64,000 nt of DNA, from contig OZ176055.1 of assembly GCA_964247055.1 (NCBI GenBank), positions 186,001 through 250,000 of the forward strand, written 5' to 3'. Below the pieces are notes generated by a model. It was not told the origin of the DNA and searched no databases. It was given only the letters and a program-made list of their open reading frames with translations. This DNA is from Paragordius varius (lineage: Eukaryota; Nematomorpha). The stretch's first letter is position 1. Each line of letters opens with the position of its first letter. Shown in pieces: positions 49,131 through 61,600 of this stretch. Both the position numbers and the translations under genes were made by a program.

Positions 49131-50063
49131 CCTAAAATCATTAAAAACCCCCTTAATATCTAAAAATCAAAATTAATTTCAAAACTTTTTTCATCAATCT
49201 TAAGACGTTCGGTTCGAACTAGGCGTTCCTCAATAGCAGCTTGAATTTTAGCTTGTTTGAAAGATTCAATCGTTGTTCCAATCAAGGTAGGATCACTTAT
49301 TTTTGCCCGAGTTTCATAGTAAAGACCATTTGATATGAAACAACCATGCATGTAAGCTCTTAGTGCTTTGGTACCTTTATAAAATTAAGAAAAATAAAAA
49401 AAATGGGTATTTAAACTTAAAAATTGACAAAAAAAAGTATTATTTTTATATTAAGCTCTAAAGATAATTAATATCCAAAACAAATGAAAAAAATAAATAA
49501 ACAAGTAATGTAATTTATAATAAACTAAGCTTGAATGATGCGTATAAAATAATATTTAATTTAAATTTTTGATGACTTTTATGGAAAAGGGATCCCAATA
49601 ATAAAAAAAGTCATATAGCTAAGAAAGATGGCTGGTTATATTATGGAGCTTTTTTAAACAAGGCCTAATGTTAAAAAAATTGGAGAATGTGATTAATACA
49701 AATCTAAAACCTTTAAATTTTCTGTATGGCTTAAAATTTGAATTAATAAAATCCTTTATATCTATGAGTAACTCAATAAAAACAATTTAAGTTACTTAAC
49801 TCAATTTAATGTACATATTTTAGGCCGCCTTATGTCATTCAAACTATTTTTGAAAACAGAATAGTTAAATTCAAAAAATCATTTTTTTCTAAAGAAAAAA
49901 GTATAATTTAAAAATGTAATTTTTGAACAAAAGCTAAAATTAACTATTAGGTGTGAAAGACCCAAGTTTTCCAATTCTGAGATTGTACAAAACGTGTAAT
50001 CATTATAAATATTGTTGGTTTGTTCAGGTTTCGCAATGTTAATTTCTGAGGTATCTTTATTTT

Positions 50064-52406
50064 CTATAGATAATATACAGTAGAGTATACATAAAATTTA
50101 TATTAATAGATTGCATATTAGGCAATCGGGAAAAAATATGGGCTTATAATTGTTATTAGGGTCAATAATAGAGCTTTCTGTGGATCTTACAGCAATAATA
50201 ATTAATAAAAAAAAGTAATGTAATTACAATAAAATGCAAAAAGGTATAAGGCATCATTTTTTGAAAATTTTTAAAAATTGCCATTGAAAACGCTAGATTT
50301 TGGTATAGATATAAAAATTATTATAAATTTATAACAAATACAATTATAATGTAGATGTTGGCTAAATAGTAAGGTAATTTCCATAAAAAATGTCGTTTTA
50401 ACATTTAGAAAAATGAAATATTTAAGTTTTGTGATAAATTTCATCCTAGTAAATAGATGGCTCTTATTTAAAGTAAAAACAATTATGTTTAAAAGTAAAT
50501 CGCATTTTAAAATGTGGTGATTTTAAAATTATCATTTATTGTTTGGAATACGGCATGTCCTCACAAATCATTGTTCATTGTTTACGATATCGGTTTAAGG
50601 TTAAACTATAAATTAAAAAAATTTTTTTACCTTAAATATGTAGATATATAATTGGTTATCCTTCGGATTTCCAGAATTTTTTCTCTTTATTAAATTTGTT
50701 TGGTCTAAATAATTAATTAAATAAATTTAACACTTGAATACAACACACTCATTTTAGTGCTCCGATTCAAATTGGGGTAGTTAAATACCCCAAGCCTGTT
50801 TAAAATTGATTTCTTTAAAAAACATAGAAGGAATCCAAACCATGGCAAAATTTTGCACTTATCTAACATAAATAAATCGAAATATATAAAAAATTATATT
50901 CAAAAATACTTGATACTATTTATTTACGCTAAAACCGAAAGGTAAAAATTTCGTCAACGTGACATGTGTCAAATTGTAAAATTAAAAAATTATACAAACT
51001 AAACCGCTTTTTCTATTTCCATCAATGTTAGATGTAATTTATATATAAAATTAGCATTGGTTTTACCCTTAAAATTAAATAAAGACGATATTTTGAAAAA
51101 AAATTTTAAAATAAAAATGGCGTCGAAGTAGTTTGAGATGGAACTTTTTTTTTCAAAACAAAATTTTATCAAGATATTTTGGCATATTTATATAATATAT
51201 ATCAGGATAGAAGCATAAATTTAAACTGGAACCGTTTCCTTCAATAGTTTTTTAAGAATATTAATTTAAATTTAGTTTGGGGTATTTAGATACCCCAATT
51301 TGAATCGAAGTGTTAATATAATTACCATAATAAAATAATCCATGTTAGCAACAATACATTGTGCATAGTCGGGATAAAAGATATAGGAAGCGAAGAAAAC
51401 ACAATTTATACATGTAATGTAAATTACAAAAAAAAATTAAAAAATTAAATTAAATAATTATTTTACCGTTTATATATGCACTAAATCCATATGGGCATGG
51501 ATTGGCCAATCAAAATAGTGCACACGTATTTATTCCCTATCTCTCTTGTTTAATGTTAACGCAATTAACATTGTGTATTACGATTGTAATTAAATGATTT
51601 TTATAGGATAAATTAAGGTTTAAAAAAGTATGGTTGGTTGTTTTTTGAAAAAAAAATTGTTTTAAAATTTTTTGTCCATCCGTATAATTGCAATTTTTAC
51701 TGTAAAACCAAAATTATTTGCCTTTATTTTTCAGGAAAAACTCATTTATTACAGTAAACATCAAAATTATACGGAAAAGTATTTTAACCTTGTAAGTAAA
51801 TAGTTTAAATAGAAAAAATCAAAGTTTAAAAAAGTATGGTTGGTTGGTTATCTTTTGCAAAAAAATTTGTCTCTATATTTTTAAGTTTTGTCAAGGTTCC
51901 GTATATAATTTCAATTTTTACTCTAGTGAAAAATGTAAAGACAAATTTTTTTTAAAAAGATAACCCTACTTTTTTAAACTACCTTAATTCATCCTATTAA
52001 TATCAATTAATTTAATAACAATCGTAAAACATTTAATTGATTATGTTACCAATATTTTATACTTTTGAGTTTAAAAGAATGAGTTATATTTGATAAATTA
52101 AGTTTATAAATAGTATTGTTGGATTGTCTTTTGCACAAAAAAATTTGTCTTTATATTTTTACCTTTTTGACCGAATAATTTCAATTTTTACTGTAAAACT
52201 AAAACTTTCTCGCCTCTATTTTATAGAAGGGCTATTAAACATTGAAATTATACCGAAAAATATTTTAACATTGTAAATGAATAGTTTATTTGCAAAATAT
52301 AAAGATTTGAAAAAGTATGGTAGATGGTTGATTGGCTTTTGAAATAAAAATTTGTCTTTATATTTTTACATTTTGACCGAATAATTTCTAAAACTATTCA
52401 TTTTAG
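50064..52406. other. Spacer between the orphan NOL10 exons and the orphan GPHR exon
   Basis: No gene recognised up to about 51.5 kb. A short inverted pair about 500 bp apart (GGGGTAGTTAAATACCCC near 50773 and GGGGTATTTAGATACCCCAA near 51280) is visible. From about 51540 to 52391 it consists of abutting, internally deleted family A copies (about 51540-51704, 51750-51924, 51925-52195, 52238-52391), mirroring the cluster before the true GPHR last exon. Confidence 0.6.
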
Positions 52407-52607
52407 GGTATGTATATGATTTCATCCGTGTTACTTATACGTATGAATTTACCTGCGCAATATCGTTCAATTATAACGCAAGTTTTGGGTGATTTACAAT
52501 TCAATTTTTACCATAGATGGTTTGACGTGATTTTCTTGTTAAGTGCAATTTCTAGCATTATTTTTTTATACCTGGCTCACAAAAAAGTTTCATTAGCTCA
52601 GGCTTAA
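52407..52607 (+). pseudogene. Orphan duplicate of the GPHR last exon
   Basis: Same length (201 bp) and same 3' splice site context (TTTTAG before GGTATGTATATG) as 44236-44436. The encoded 66 residues differ at two places (NLPAQYR for [14 protein letters not shown] for SSIVFLY). The frame and stop are intact. It has no upstream GPHR exons of its own, but a GPHR transcript could splice from exon 11 (donor 42363) to here as an alternative last exon. Two or three decayed 3'-end units follow (about 52727-53350), fewer than at the first copy. Confidence 0.85.
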
Positions 52608-53423
52608 AACTCAATTTTTTGCATATTTTATACATTTTATAGTCAATAAATTATATTGATTAAAATTATTTGTTTTATTAAGTTTAAAAGTTATTAAAGA
52701 GTAAATATTCAATATTATATATTTTTCCTGTTGACAGCAATTTCCAGCATTATTTTTTTGTCTGGCCCACAAAAAAGTTTCATTGGCACAGACTTAAAAC
52801 TTCATTTTTTTACATATTTTATAGTCAATAAATTATATTGATTAAAAATATTTGCTTTTTTAAGTGATTTTTAAAAGTTATTACAGAATAAAAATTAAAA
52901 TATACTGAAGACAAACTTAAAAAACAATAGACTAATTTCATTAAACAGAAAAAACCATATTTTCAAATCTTATTTTCATATTAAACATATCGTTTTGAAA
53001 AGTAAAATATGGACTATATAATATATTCAATTTCTAATGTTTTACAAGCTAAAAAAAGTTTCATTGGCACAGGCTTAAAATTCATTTTTTTGCATATTTT
53101 ATAGTCAATAAATTATATCGATTAAAATATTTCCCTTTAAAGATATATTAATTATTACAGAGTAAAAATTGAAATAATCAATGGAAGACAAAACGTAATA
53201 ATATAATAACAAATATTTTCATTTAACAAAAAAACCATATTTTCAAATCTTATTTTCATATTAAACATATCGTTTTGTATAGTAAAATATGGACTATATA
53301 ATATATTCAATTTCAAATGTTTTACAAGCTAAAAAAAAGTTTCATACAAATAATCAAGGTTATTTCTTCTCAAAAATTTAAATCTTTTTTTTTATTTTAT
53401 ATATTGCTTTTTAATTAATTATA

Positions 53424-53672
53424 TACTACAGCTCAAATTCACCCTTGAACAATAAATTATGTCCTTTTTAACATTAAAAATTACCGCCTATATTTTTAAT
53501 TTTCAAAATAATGAAATTTTAATTATCAAAATAATGATACTATAAAAAAAGTATGCCTAAAGATATTATATTTCAGATTAATGATGAGTTTGTTATATGA
53601 GAGCCTGAAAACATAATTTATTTTTAGGGTGTTGAATTGTTCAAGGGTAGATTTGAATTGTAAATGGTTTAT
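53424..53672. mobile_element. Family B element, copy 7
   Basis: Diverged copy just 3' of NOL10; right end AATTGTAAATGGTTTATA. Confidence 0.65.
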
Positions 53673-53731
53673 ATATCTATATTTATATTGCATTTATTTA
53701 ATTTTTCTAAAATTTCATATCAAATTTTGAG

Positions 53732-55582
53732 TTATAAGCGTTTCCTACGGAATTTGCCATTATGTTGGAGAGTTTTGTCTTTAACAATCCTTCGACTTCG
53801 GATTTCACGTTTTGTATGTATGGGTTGTTCATCTTTCGACTATTAATAATGTTAAAAATTTCCAAAAAATTGAAAACTAATTCCACAAAATATACTTATT
53901 AGTAAATAGTTTTATAAATATTAAGTAAAAAAAAAATTAAAACTATAAAATTAACATTACCGTTTTATCAATAATTGATTTTCTATGGTGTTGGTTATTA
54001 GGAGTTGATGAATGTTTTGGCATATTTTCAGCCTTTTTCAATTGTTGTATACGAGTTTGGAGATCTAACCTATAAATATATGGGAATAGAAATGGAAAAT
54101 TGATTAAAAATTATTCAAAAATGAAAATTTGGAAAATTAGGATAAAAAAACAAAATACAATCTTTTTTAAAACAAAGCAAGCTATATTTTGAAATTTTCC
54201 AATATCTATGGTTTGGTGTTACGAAATAAGGAATATAGAGATGTGATTTGGTAAAAAACATTATTTTTATATTTCAGAATCGAAATAAAGTTTATAAAAG
54301 TCGAATAAAAAAATCAAGGCTAAAAAATATAAGCTTTGTTACAGTAGTGTATGGAAAAAAACAACAAACGGCTGAAGTAACAATTATTTCCTTTCTTTTT
54401 TCCATACACTCCTCTCCTGTGTTGCAAATTATAGTATTGTGAAATAAGCAACCATAACAAATCCATACTGTATATATTAGTCTTTTAAACTTTATATATT
54501 TTTCCATAAATAATTTTTACTGTAAAAAAATCCAATTTTTTTCTAAATTTCCTATTTTTTCTTATATAAAAAACTAATCTTTTACTTACGTTTTAACGTT
54601 AATCGGCTTGAGAGCATTAATGGCATAATTATCAGTATTTCTTTTATAATTTTCATTATTTTTGGAGATATTTGTTGTTTTATTAACATTTTCTACTGGG
54701 GTCTTTTTATTTTCTGCTGTCGCTGTAATAAACTGTTGAGATGGCGTATTTTCTTCAAATGTTTGTTCAAGAGATGGCGATTTTTTTGCACGCGTTGTCA
54801 AAGGGAAAAAATAGGATTCATCATCACTAGAACTGGGAATTTCATCATTCCTATATTCCATATTGTCCTTTTTTGTAGGCAGGAATATTAAAATAAAAAA
54901 TATAATTTTAATTTAATTTATGGTAAAGAGTGTAAAAACAAAATTACAAATTTTTTCTTAAAATAGGTAAAATATATAAATAGTAATTATATGTCCAAAT
55001 ATTGAGTTAGTTTGTTATAATTGAAATAAGTAATAATCTTGGTATTTTTTTATAATTTAATAAGGCATTTGTATAGATAATTCACTTATTTTTATGAAGT
55101 TTGATTTTAAATATATATATATATATACCAACTGAAATTCACATTGACCCTTGAACAATTAAAAATCATTCTTGAACAATTTGAATTCATCCTTAAACAA
55201 CAAATTAAATTTTATCCTTGAACAATCGAAATTTACCCTTGAACAATTTAAATTCACCCTTGAACAACAATTCAAATTCATCCTTTAAAAATAAATTATG
55301 TTTTCAGGATATAACTCATCATTAATATGAGGTATTGTTTCTTTATGTCAGTCATAATTTATTATTTTTTAAAAGTATAGGTTAAATAATTTTTAATATT
55401 TGAAAAGACATAATTTATTTTAGGGTGAAATAGAATCGTTCAAGAGTGAATTTGAGTTGTAAATGATATATAAATTTATCCTGTGTTCTAGATTTATCAT
55501 TTTTTCCTAAAATACATAAAAAAAAATTGGATTTATTTAATGGGTGATAGCTCTGTTTTAGTAAAGCTTAATTTTTTTACAA

Positions 55583-55614
<32 letters not shown>

Positions 55615-58600
55615 TCTCACAAACCAAAATGCAAAAAACATTTCTTGAAATTTTAACACATAGTAGAAAAAAACTTTTTGAAACAAACTATCTCCCTCAT
55701 ACATAAAGACAAGATTCTTTCAGTACTATAAAAAACTTTTTTAAATTGTTTTCCAACTTTTAGAAAATATGGATTTTCTTGTATATCTGAACAAAATCAA
55801 ACACTTTTAAACTTTTAAGAGACTTTTCACTATACCTATACCTATAATACCATTAATTTAAGTTTAAACTCAAAATGATAAAATCTAATCAAAACTACTA
55901 TTAATAAATACATTTGTTAAATTTTTCGGATATGTTATTGTAGTTTGTCGGACTTGATTTACGCGTTTTTCTTGTTTGAGTTTTCGTTCAAGTTTACTAA
56001 CGAGTGGATCCAAGAATTTATATTCTTCCGTAGATTTATCAATGGTGAAGGCAGGATCCTGGAATAATTGACCAAATCTTTCATCCGTTATAAGCGAAGT
56101 TATATTGTGACAAGCGGCAAGAGCTTTTTCTTTTTTAGTTTGCTGTTTAGTATTATTAGGCAGAGCACGTGACTCCAGACCTGGTGACTTTAACTAAAGT
56201 AGTGCAAAAATAAAGAAAAGAAAGGTTGATTGATTAGATTATAAAAATGGACCGAAAAAAGAAAAGTAAAAACTTGAAAAAATATAAAAAACAACAAAAA
56301 CATATTTTTACACCTAGATATTATGGTGGTCTATTTCAGTATGCATTTTAATGGTTGCTTATTTCACACAACACTATAGTATGGCAATTTGTAACACAGT
56401 ACAGTAGTGTATGGAAAAAAAGAGAGGAAATTAATGTTTATTCAAGATTTTGTTGCGTTTTTTCCATACACTACTGTGTTAAAAATTGCCTACTATAGCA
56501 TTGTGTGAAATAAGATACCATTAAAAAATGCATACTGAAAAAAGTAATAAGGATGTAAATTGGTAAAACACAATTATATATACAGTAAAAATTGGAATTA
56601 TACGGACAAAATGCAATAAAATATCGAGACAAATATTTGTTTTTTCAAAAGACAACCCCATACTTTTTAAATTTAATTTTTTTACACTATAACTCATTGT
56701 TTTAAATTGCAAAGTATATAATAGAAATGTATATTGGTAACACAATTAATTATGTATTTTCCATTTGCAATTAAATAATTTTTATAGTATAAAACAAGGT
56801 TTAAAAAAGTATGGTTGTCTTTTCGAAATTTAAGTTTTGTCCGTATAATTTCAATTTTTACCGTATAAATCAAAATTGTAATTACATAATTTATGTGGTT
56901 AAAATGAAAGTTTTAAAAAAATGTATGGGTATCTTTGTCTTAAAAATGTAGTCTATATATTTTGTCTAAAATTTTCAACTGTAAAATTTGAATAAGTTAA
57001 CTTAAAGTGATTATTTTAATATTGTTGTTTTGAGATATTTTCAAATAATTTTTAATTTTTAAAAAAAATTATTTTACCCTTTCCTCGGTTTCATTCTCCC
57101 CTTGTTGTTGCATTAATCCACTCAATTTTTCTGCCAATTCTTTATTCACAGTTATTTCTAATCCACACAAACACACATAAAATTTTATTAAAATTTAAAA
57201 CCTAAAATTAGCCATTAAAATAATTAAAAGTTTTGTACATATAATAGAAAAAAAACTTTAAATTTTGGCAATATATATATATATATATATACTTGGCTAG
57301 TTTATATAACAAAAAAGATACAATAAAAATTGAAATTATACGGACAAAGGGTAAAAATATATAAACAAATATTTTTTTCTAAAGAAATGTATATTGGTAA
57401 CATAATCAATTACATATTCGATTGTTATTTATTAAATGTTTTTAATAGGATAAATTAGGGTTTGAAAAGGTATAATTGTGTTTTAAAAAAAATTGTCTTT
57501 ATACTTTTACGTTTTGTCCGTATAATTTCAATTTTTATTGTAATAATAATTGTCCAAAACAAATCACCAAAATTTTAATTCTATAGGGAAAAAAAGCCAG
57601 AAAAACTAATAAAAATTTGGATATTATTTTAGATAAAAAATCCCAAAAAATCATGCAAAAATTTAAAATAAAAAACCCAAAAATCCCTAAAAATCATTTT
57701 AAATTTTCAAAATTTTAAAAAATTATGCAAAATCCTAAATATTTCTAAAAAAACCCAAAATCCTATAAAAACATTTTATATTTTCAAAAATCCCGAAAAA
57801 TCATGCAAAAATCCTATATATTTCATATAAAAAACCCAAAATCCTATAAAATCATTTTAAATTGTTAAAAATCCTAAATAATCATGCAAAAATCCCAAAA
57901 ATTTCAAATGAAAACCCAAAATTCCCTAAAAATCATTTTAAATTTTCGAAAATGCTAAAAAATCATTCAATCCAATAAAATCATTTTAAACAATAAAAAA
58001 CCCAAAAAATTCCCTAAAAAATCATTTAAAATTTTCTAAAATGCTAAAAAATCATGCGAAAATCCTACTGAAATTTAAAAAAACCCGAAATTCCCTTAAA
58101 TTATCCTTATAAATATTTAAAAACCCAAAAAAGACCAAATCTTAAAAAATCATTCAATAATCCCAAAAATTTACCAAAATCCCAAAATTCCGTAAAAAAT
58201 CATTTAAAAATGTTTAAAACCCCCTTAATCTCTAAAAAACCAAACCCAAAATTGATTTCAAAATAAAATTCAAAAAACTTTTTTCATCAATCTTGAGGCG
58301 TTCAGTGCGTGTTAGGCGTTCCTCAATAGCAGCTTGAATTTTAGCCTGTTTGAAAGATTCAATCGTTGTTCCAATTAGTGTTGGATCATTTATTTTTGCC
58401 CGAGTTTCATAGTAAAGACCATTTGATATGAAATAACCATGCATATATGCTCTCAGTGCTTTGGTACCTTTGTAAAATAAAGTATAAAAAAATTTTCAAT
58501 AAAAAATGGGTATTTATAGCTTAAAAATTGACAAACAAAGGGAAAATTTTTCATATTAACCTCTAAAGAGGATTATAATATTCAAAAAATTGAAAAGAAT

Positions 58601-61600
58601 AAAAAAGTAATGTAATTTTAGGTTAAGTTTAAATTCGTAATAAAACTATATTTAATTTTCGGTGACTTTTATTGAAAAGTGTCCCAATAAAAAAAAATGA
58701 AAAGATAAGAAATATAGCTGGTTACATTGAGAATGCTTTTTTTAAACAAGGCATAATGTTAAAAAATTAGAGAATTTAATTAATACAGAAAATCCTAAAC
58801 CTTTGATTTTTCTGTATGGCTTAATATTTTACTATATTAACATCCTGATATATATGAAGGACTTAAATTTAGAGTGACTTAACTTAATTATAATGTACAT
58901 ATTTTAGTCCTATGTCATTCAAATTGATTATATTTTTATCACAATTTTTGATAAAAAAGAGTTAAATTAAAAAAAAAATCTAAAACAAAATCATTTTTTT
59001 CTAAAGAAAAGAAGTATAATTTTAAAATGAATTTTTGAACAAAATTAATTATTACCTATTAGGTGTGAAAGACCCAAGTTTTCCAATTCTGAGATTGTGC
59101 AGAACGTATAATCATCATAAATATTGTTGGTTTGTTCAGGTTTTGCAATGTTAATTTCTGCTGTCTCGTTATTTTCTAGAAAGTTACAATAAATTTTTAT
59201 AAATTTTTCCAAATTCCTTAAAAAAATCTTAGTTTATAAAATGTTTAATATATATAAATAAAAAGTATATTTTAAATATAAGCTGGATCGTAATATTAAA
59301 AATTGTGTGGTGGTATAAAATAATGAATATTATATTATTTTAGCTTAAATAGATGGCTCATTTATACCTAATGCAAGGCTTTATTTTAAATGTTATAATT
59401 TAATATTATTTGACCCAAACAAAAAAAAGTAAAAAACAATTATGTTTTAAAGTAAATCTTATTTTAAAATGTGGTGATTTTTAAATTAACATTTATTGGT
59501 TGGAATAGCGAAAGGGAGTTAAGATATGTAAATTGGTAACACAATTATAATAATTTTTGCAATGCAATTATTTACTTATAAAAGAAATTTAATATACCTT
59601 GAACAATTCAATTTCTTTAAACAATTCAAATTCGTTCTTAAATAAGAATACAAATTCACCCTTAAACATTTAAAATTCACCTCATAACAATTCAAATTTA
59701 CCCTTAAACAAGAATATAAATTCACTCTTGAATAATTTAAATTCATTCTTGAAACAATTAAACACCCTTGAACACGAATTCAAATTCGCCCTTAAATCAA
59801 ATTCAAATTTACCCTTGAACAATTTAAATCACCCTTAACAATATTCGAATTTACCCTTAAACAATTTAAAATATCCTTTAAACAAAATTCAATTTCACCC
59901 TAAAAATAAATTATGTGTTTTCAGGTAGCTAATATAAATCATATATTTTATTAGTTTTTCAAAGTTTTATATGTTAAATTAATTTCATTTTTTATAACAG
60001 TATAAAAATATAATAAGTAATTTTAGATTTTAAAAAACATAAAATTTGATTGAGGGTAAATTCAAATTGTTCAAGGGTAAATTCAAATTGTTTAAGGGTG
60101 TATTTGAATAAATGATATATATAATTGTCATTATATAGTTTATATTTAAAATATCTTGTCAACATTTTCATTTTCTCTTTTAAATATCTAAAAAGCTCAC
60201 ATTTATCGTCTCATAATATAAACTTTCAATTGTAACATATTTAAATATTTTTTTTCTAAATTATTTATTTATTTTTTTTAAAAAAACACTAAAATTTCAG
60301 TAACATAAATCATTATTAAAAACTCTAATTCATCAGCAGTTTTGTTTAAATTTTTTCCGCTTTAAAGTTCTTAAAAAATGCATTCCTTGATATACAGATT
60401 AAAACCACATTATAAATAATTTTTTTCGAAAAAAAACCACAAATTTACGTAAATACAGTAAAAAGTGAAATTATACGGACAAAATGTAGGAATATAAAGA
60501 CAAATATTTTTTTCTAAAGACAATTATACTTTTTGACTCTTAATTTTTATAATGATAACTCATTGTTTCAAACTATAAAGTAGGAAATAAAGTTGTAAAT
60601 TAATAACACAAGCAATTGTATTATATGATTGAAATAAAATTATTTTAATGGGATAAATTAAGGTTTAAAAAAGTATGGGGTTGTCTATCTTTTAGACAAA
60701 AATATATGTCTTTATATTTCAACGTTTTGTCCATAGTATAATTTCAATTTATACTGTATCTGTAAAATCAAAACTTGTAAATCCAGATCAGCTGATGTTT
60801 TTCAATAATATTTTTCGCCTTGAAGTTTTTAAAATGCTAATCTTTTAAAATGTTCTCTTTAGAAATTTTAAATAAAACTAACATATTAATTAAAAAATTT
60901 CAAGTTATCCCCTAAACTCCATAAACTAAATTTCATTTAAAAAAATCTATAAAATCAAACCTTATGAATCCAGATCAACTGATGTTTTGTTATAGCCTTG
61001 AAGTTCTTTAAATGTTAATCCTTAAAATTGTACTTTTAATAAATTTTCAGATAAAAACTAAGATTTTAAGGAAAAAAAAATTTTTTCCCCTAAACTCCAA
61101 ATTTAACCAAATTTCATTTAAACAAAATCTATAAGATCAAACCTTATAATTCCGGAAATTTTTAAATGTAAATTCTTGAAAATGTACTCTTCAGATATAA
61201 TTTTTAGATAAAAACTAACATTTTAACAAAAAAATTCCAAATTTTTCACGAAATTCCAAACTTTCATAGCAATTTCATTGTAAAATAATCTATATAAAAG
61301 CACACCATGTGAATCCAGATCAGCTGATGTTTTGTTGTAATACATTTCGCCTTGAAGTTCTTCAGTCAGAGTATCAAGGTAAGCAAACCATTTTGGAGCT
61401 GGTCCCAGGGTGGGGATAAAATACGCCCCCATTTGTGGTTCCTCTTGAGCCACCAGGAGCATTCCAGTATCAGGTGTGACCACACAAAAATCATTGAAGA
61501 GACAATCAGCTGATTTTACATGCAAAAAAAGTTTTAATATAAATTTATAATTTTTTAAAAGAAAAAAATAGTAATTTTACACGTAGAATATTATTTTTAG

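Larger units (their letters stand above)
46144..50063 (-). pseudogene. Orphan tandem copy of the NOL10 3' exons (alternative 3' end or partial duplicate)
   Basis: Seven exons on the minus strand: 50063-49944, 49374-49186, 48225-48143, 47774-47502, 47389-47109, 46525-46405, 46251-46144. They match the functional NOL10 exons one to one. Compared with that copy, exon lengths differ by 0, 0, +3, -9, +3, +12 and 0 bases, so the frame survives throughout, and the encoded protein differs by scattered substitutions (for example HGCFISNGLYY against HGYFISNGLYY). The first exon's donor is altered: the other copy has ATAGGTAATA, here ATAGTTAATT, so the normal phase-1 joint is lost. There is no 5' half of the gene here. 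It could be used by NOL10 transcripts that read past the first terminator, or be a young relic. Confidence 0.75.

Noticed and set aside
59592-59915. Repeats with spacers resembling a CRISPR array
   Set aside because: Units are contiguous, imperfect and shared with the arms of other family B transposons in a eukaryotic genome.
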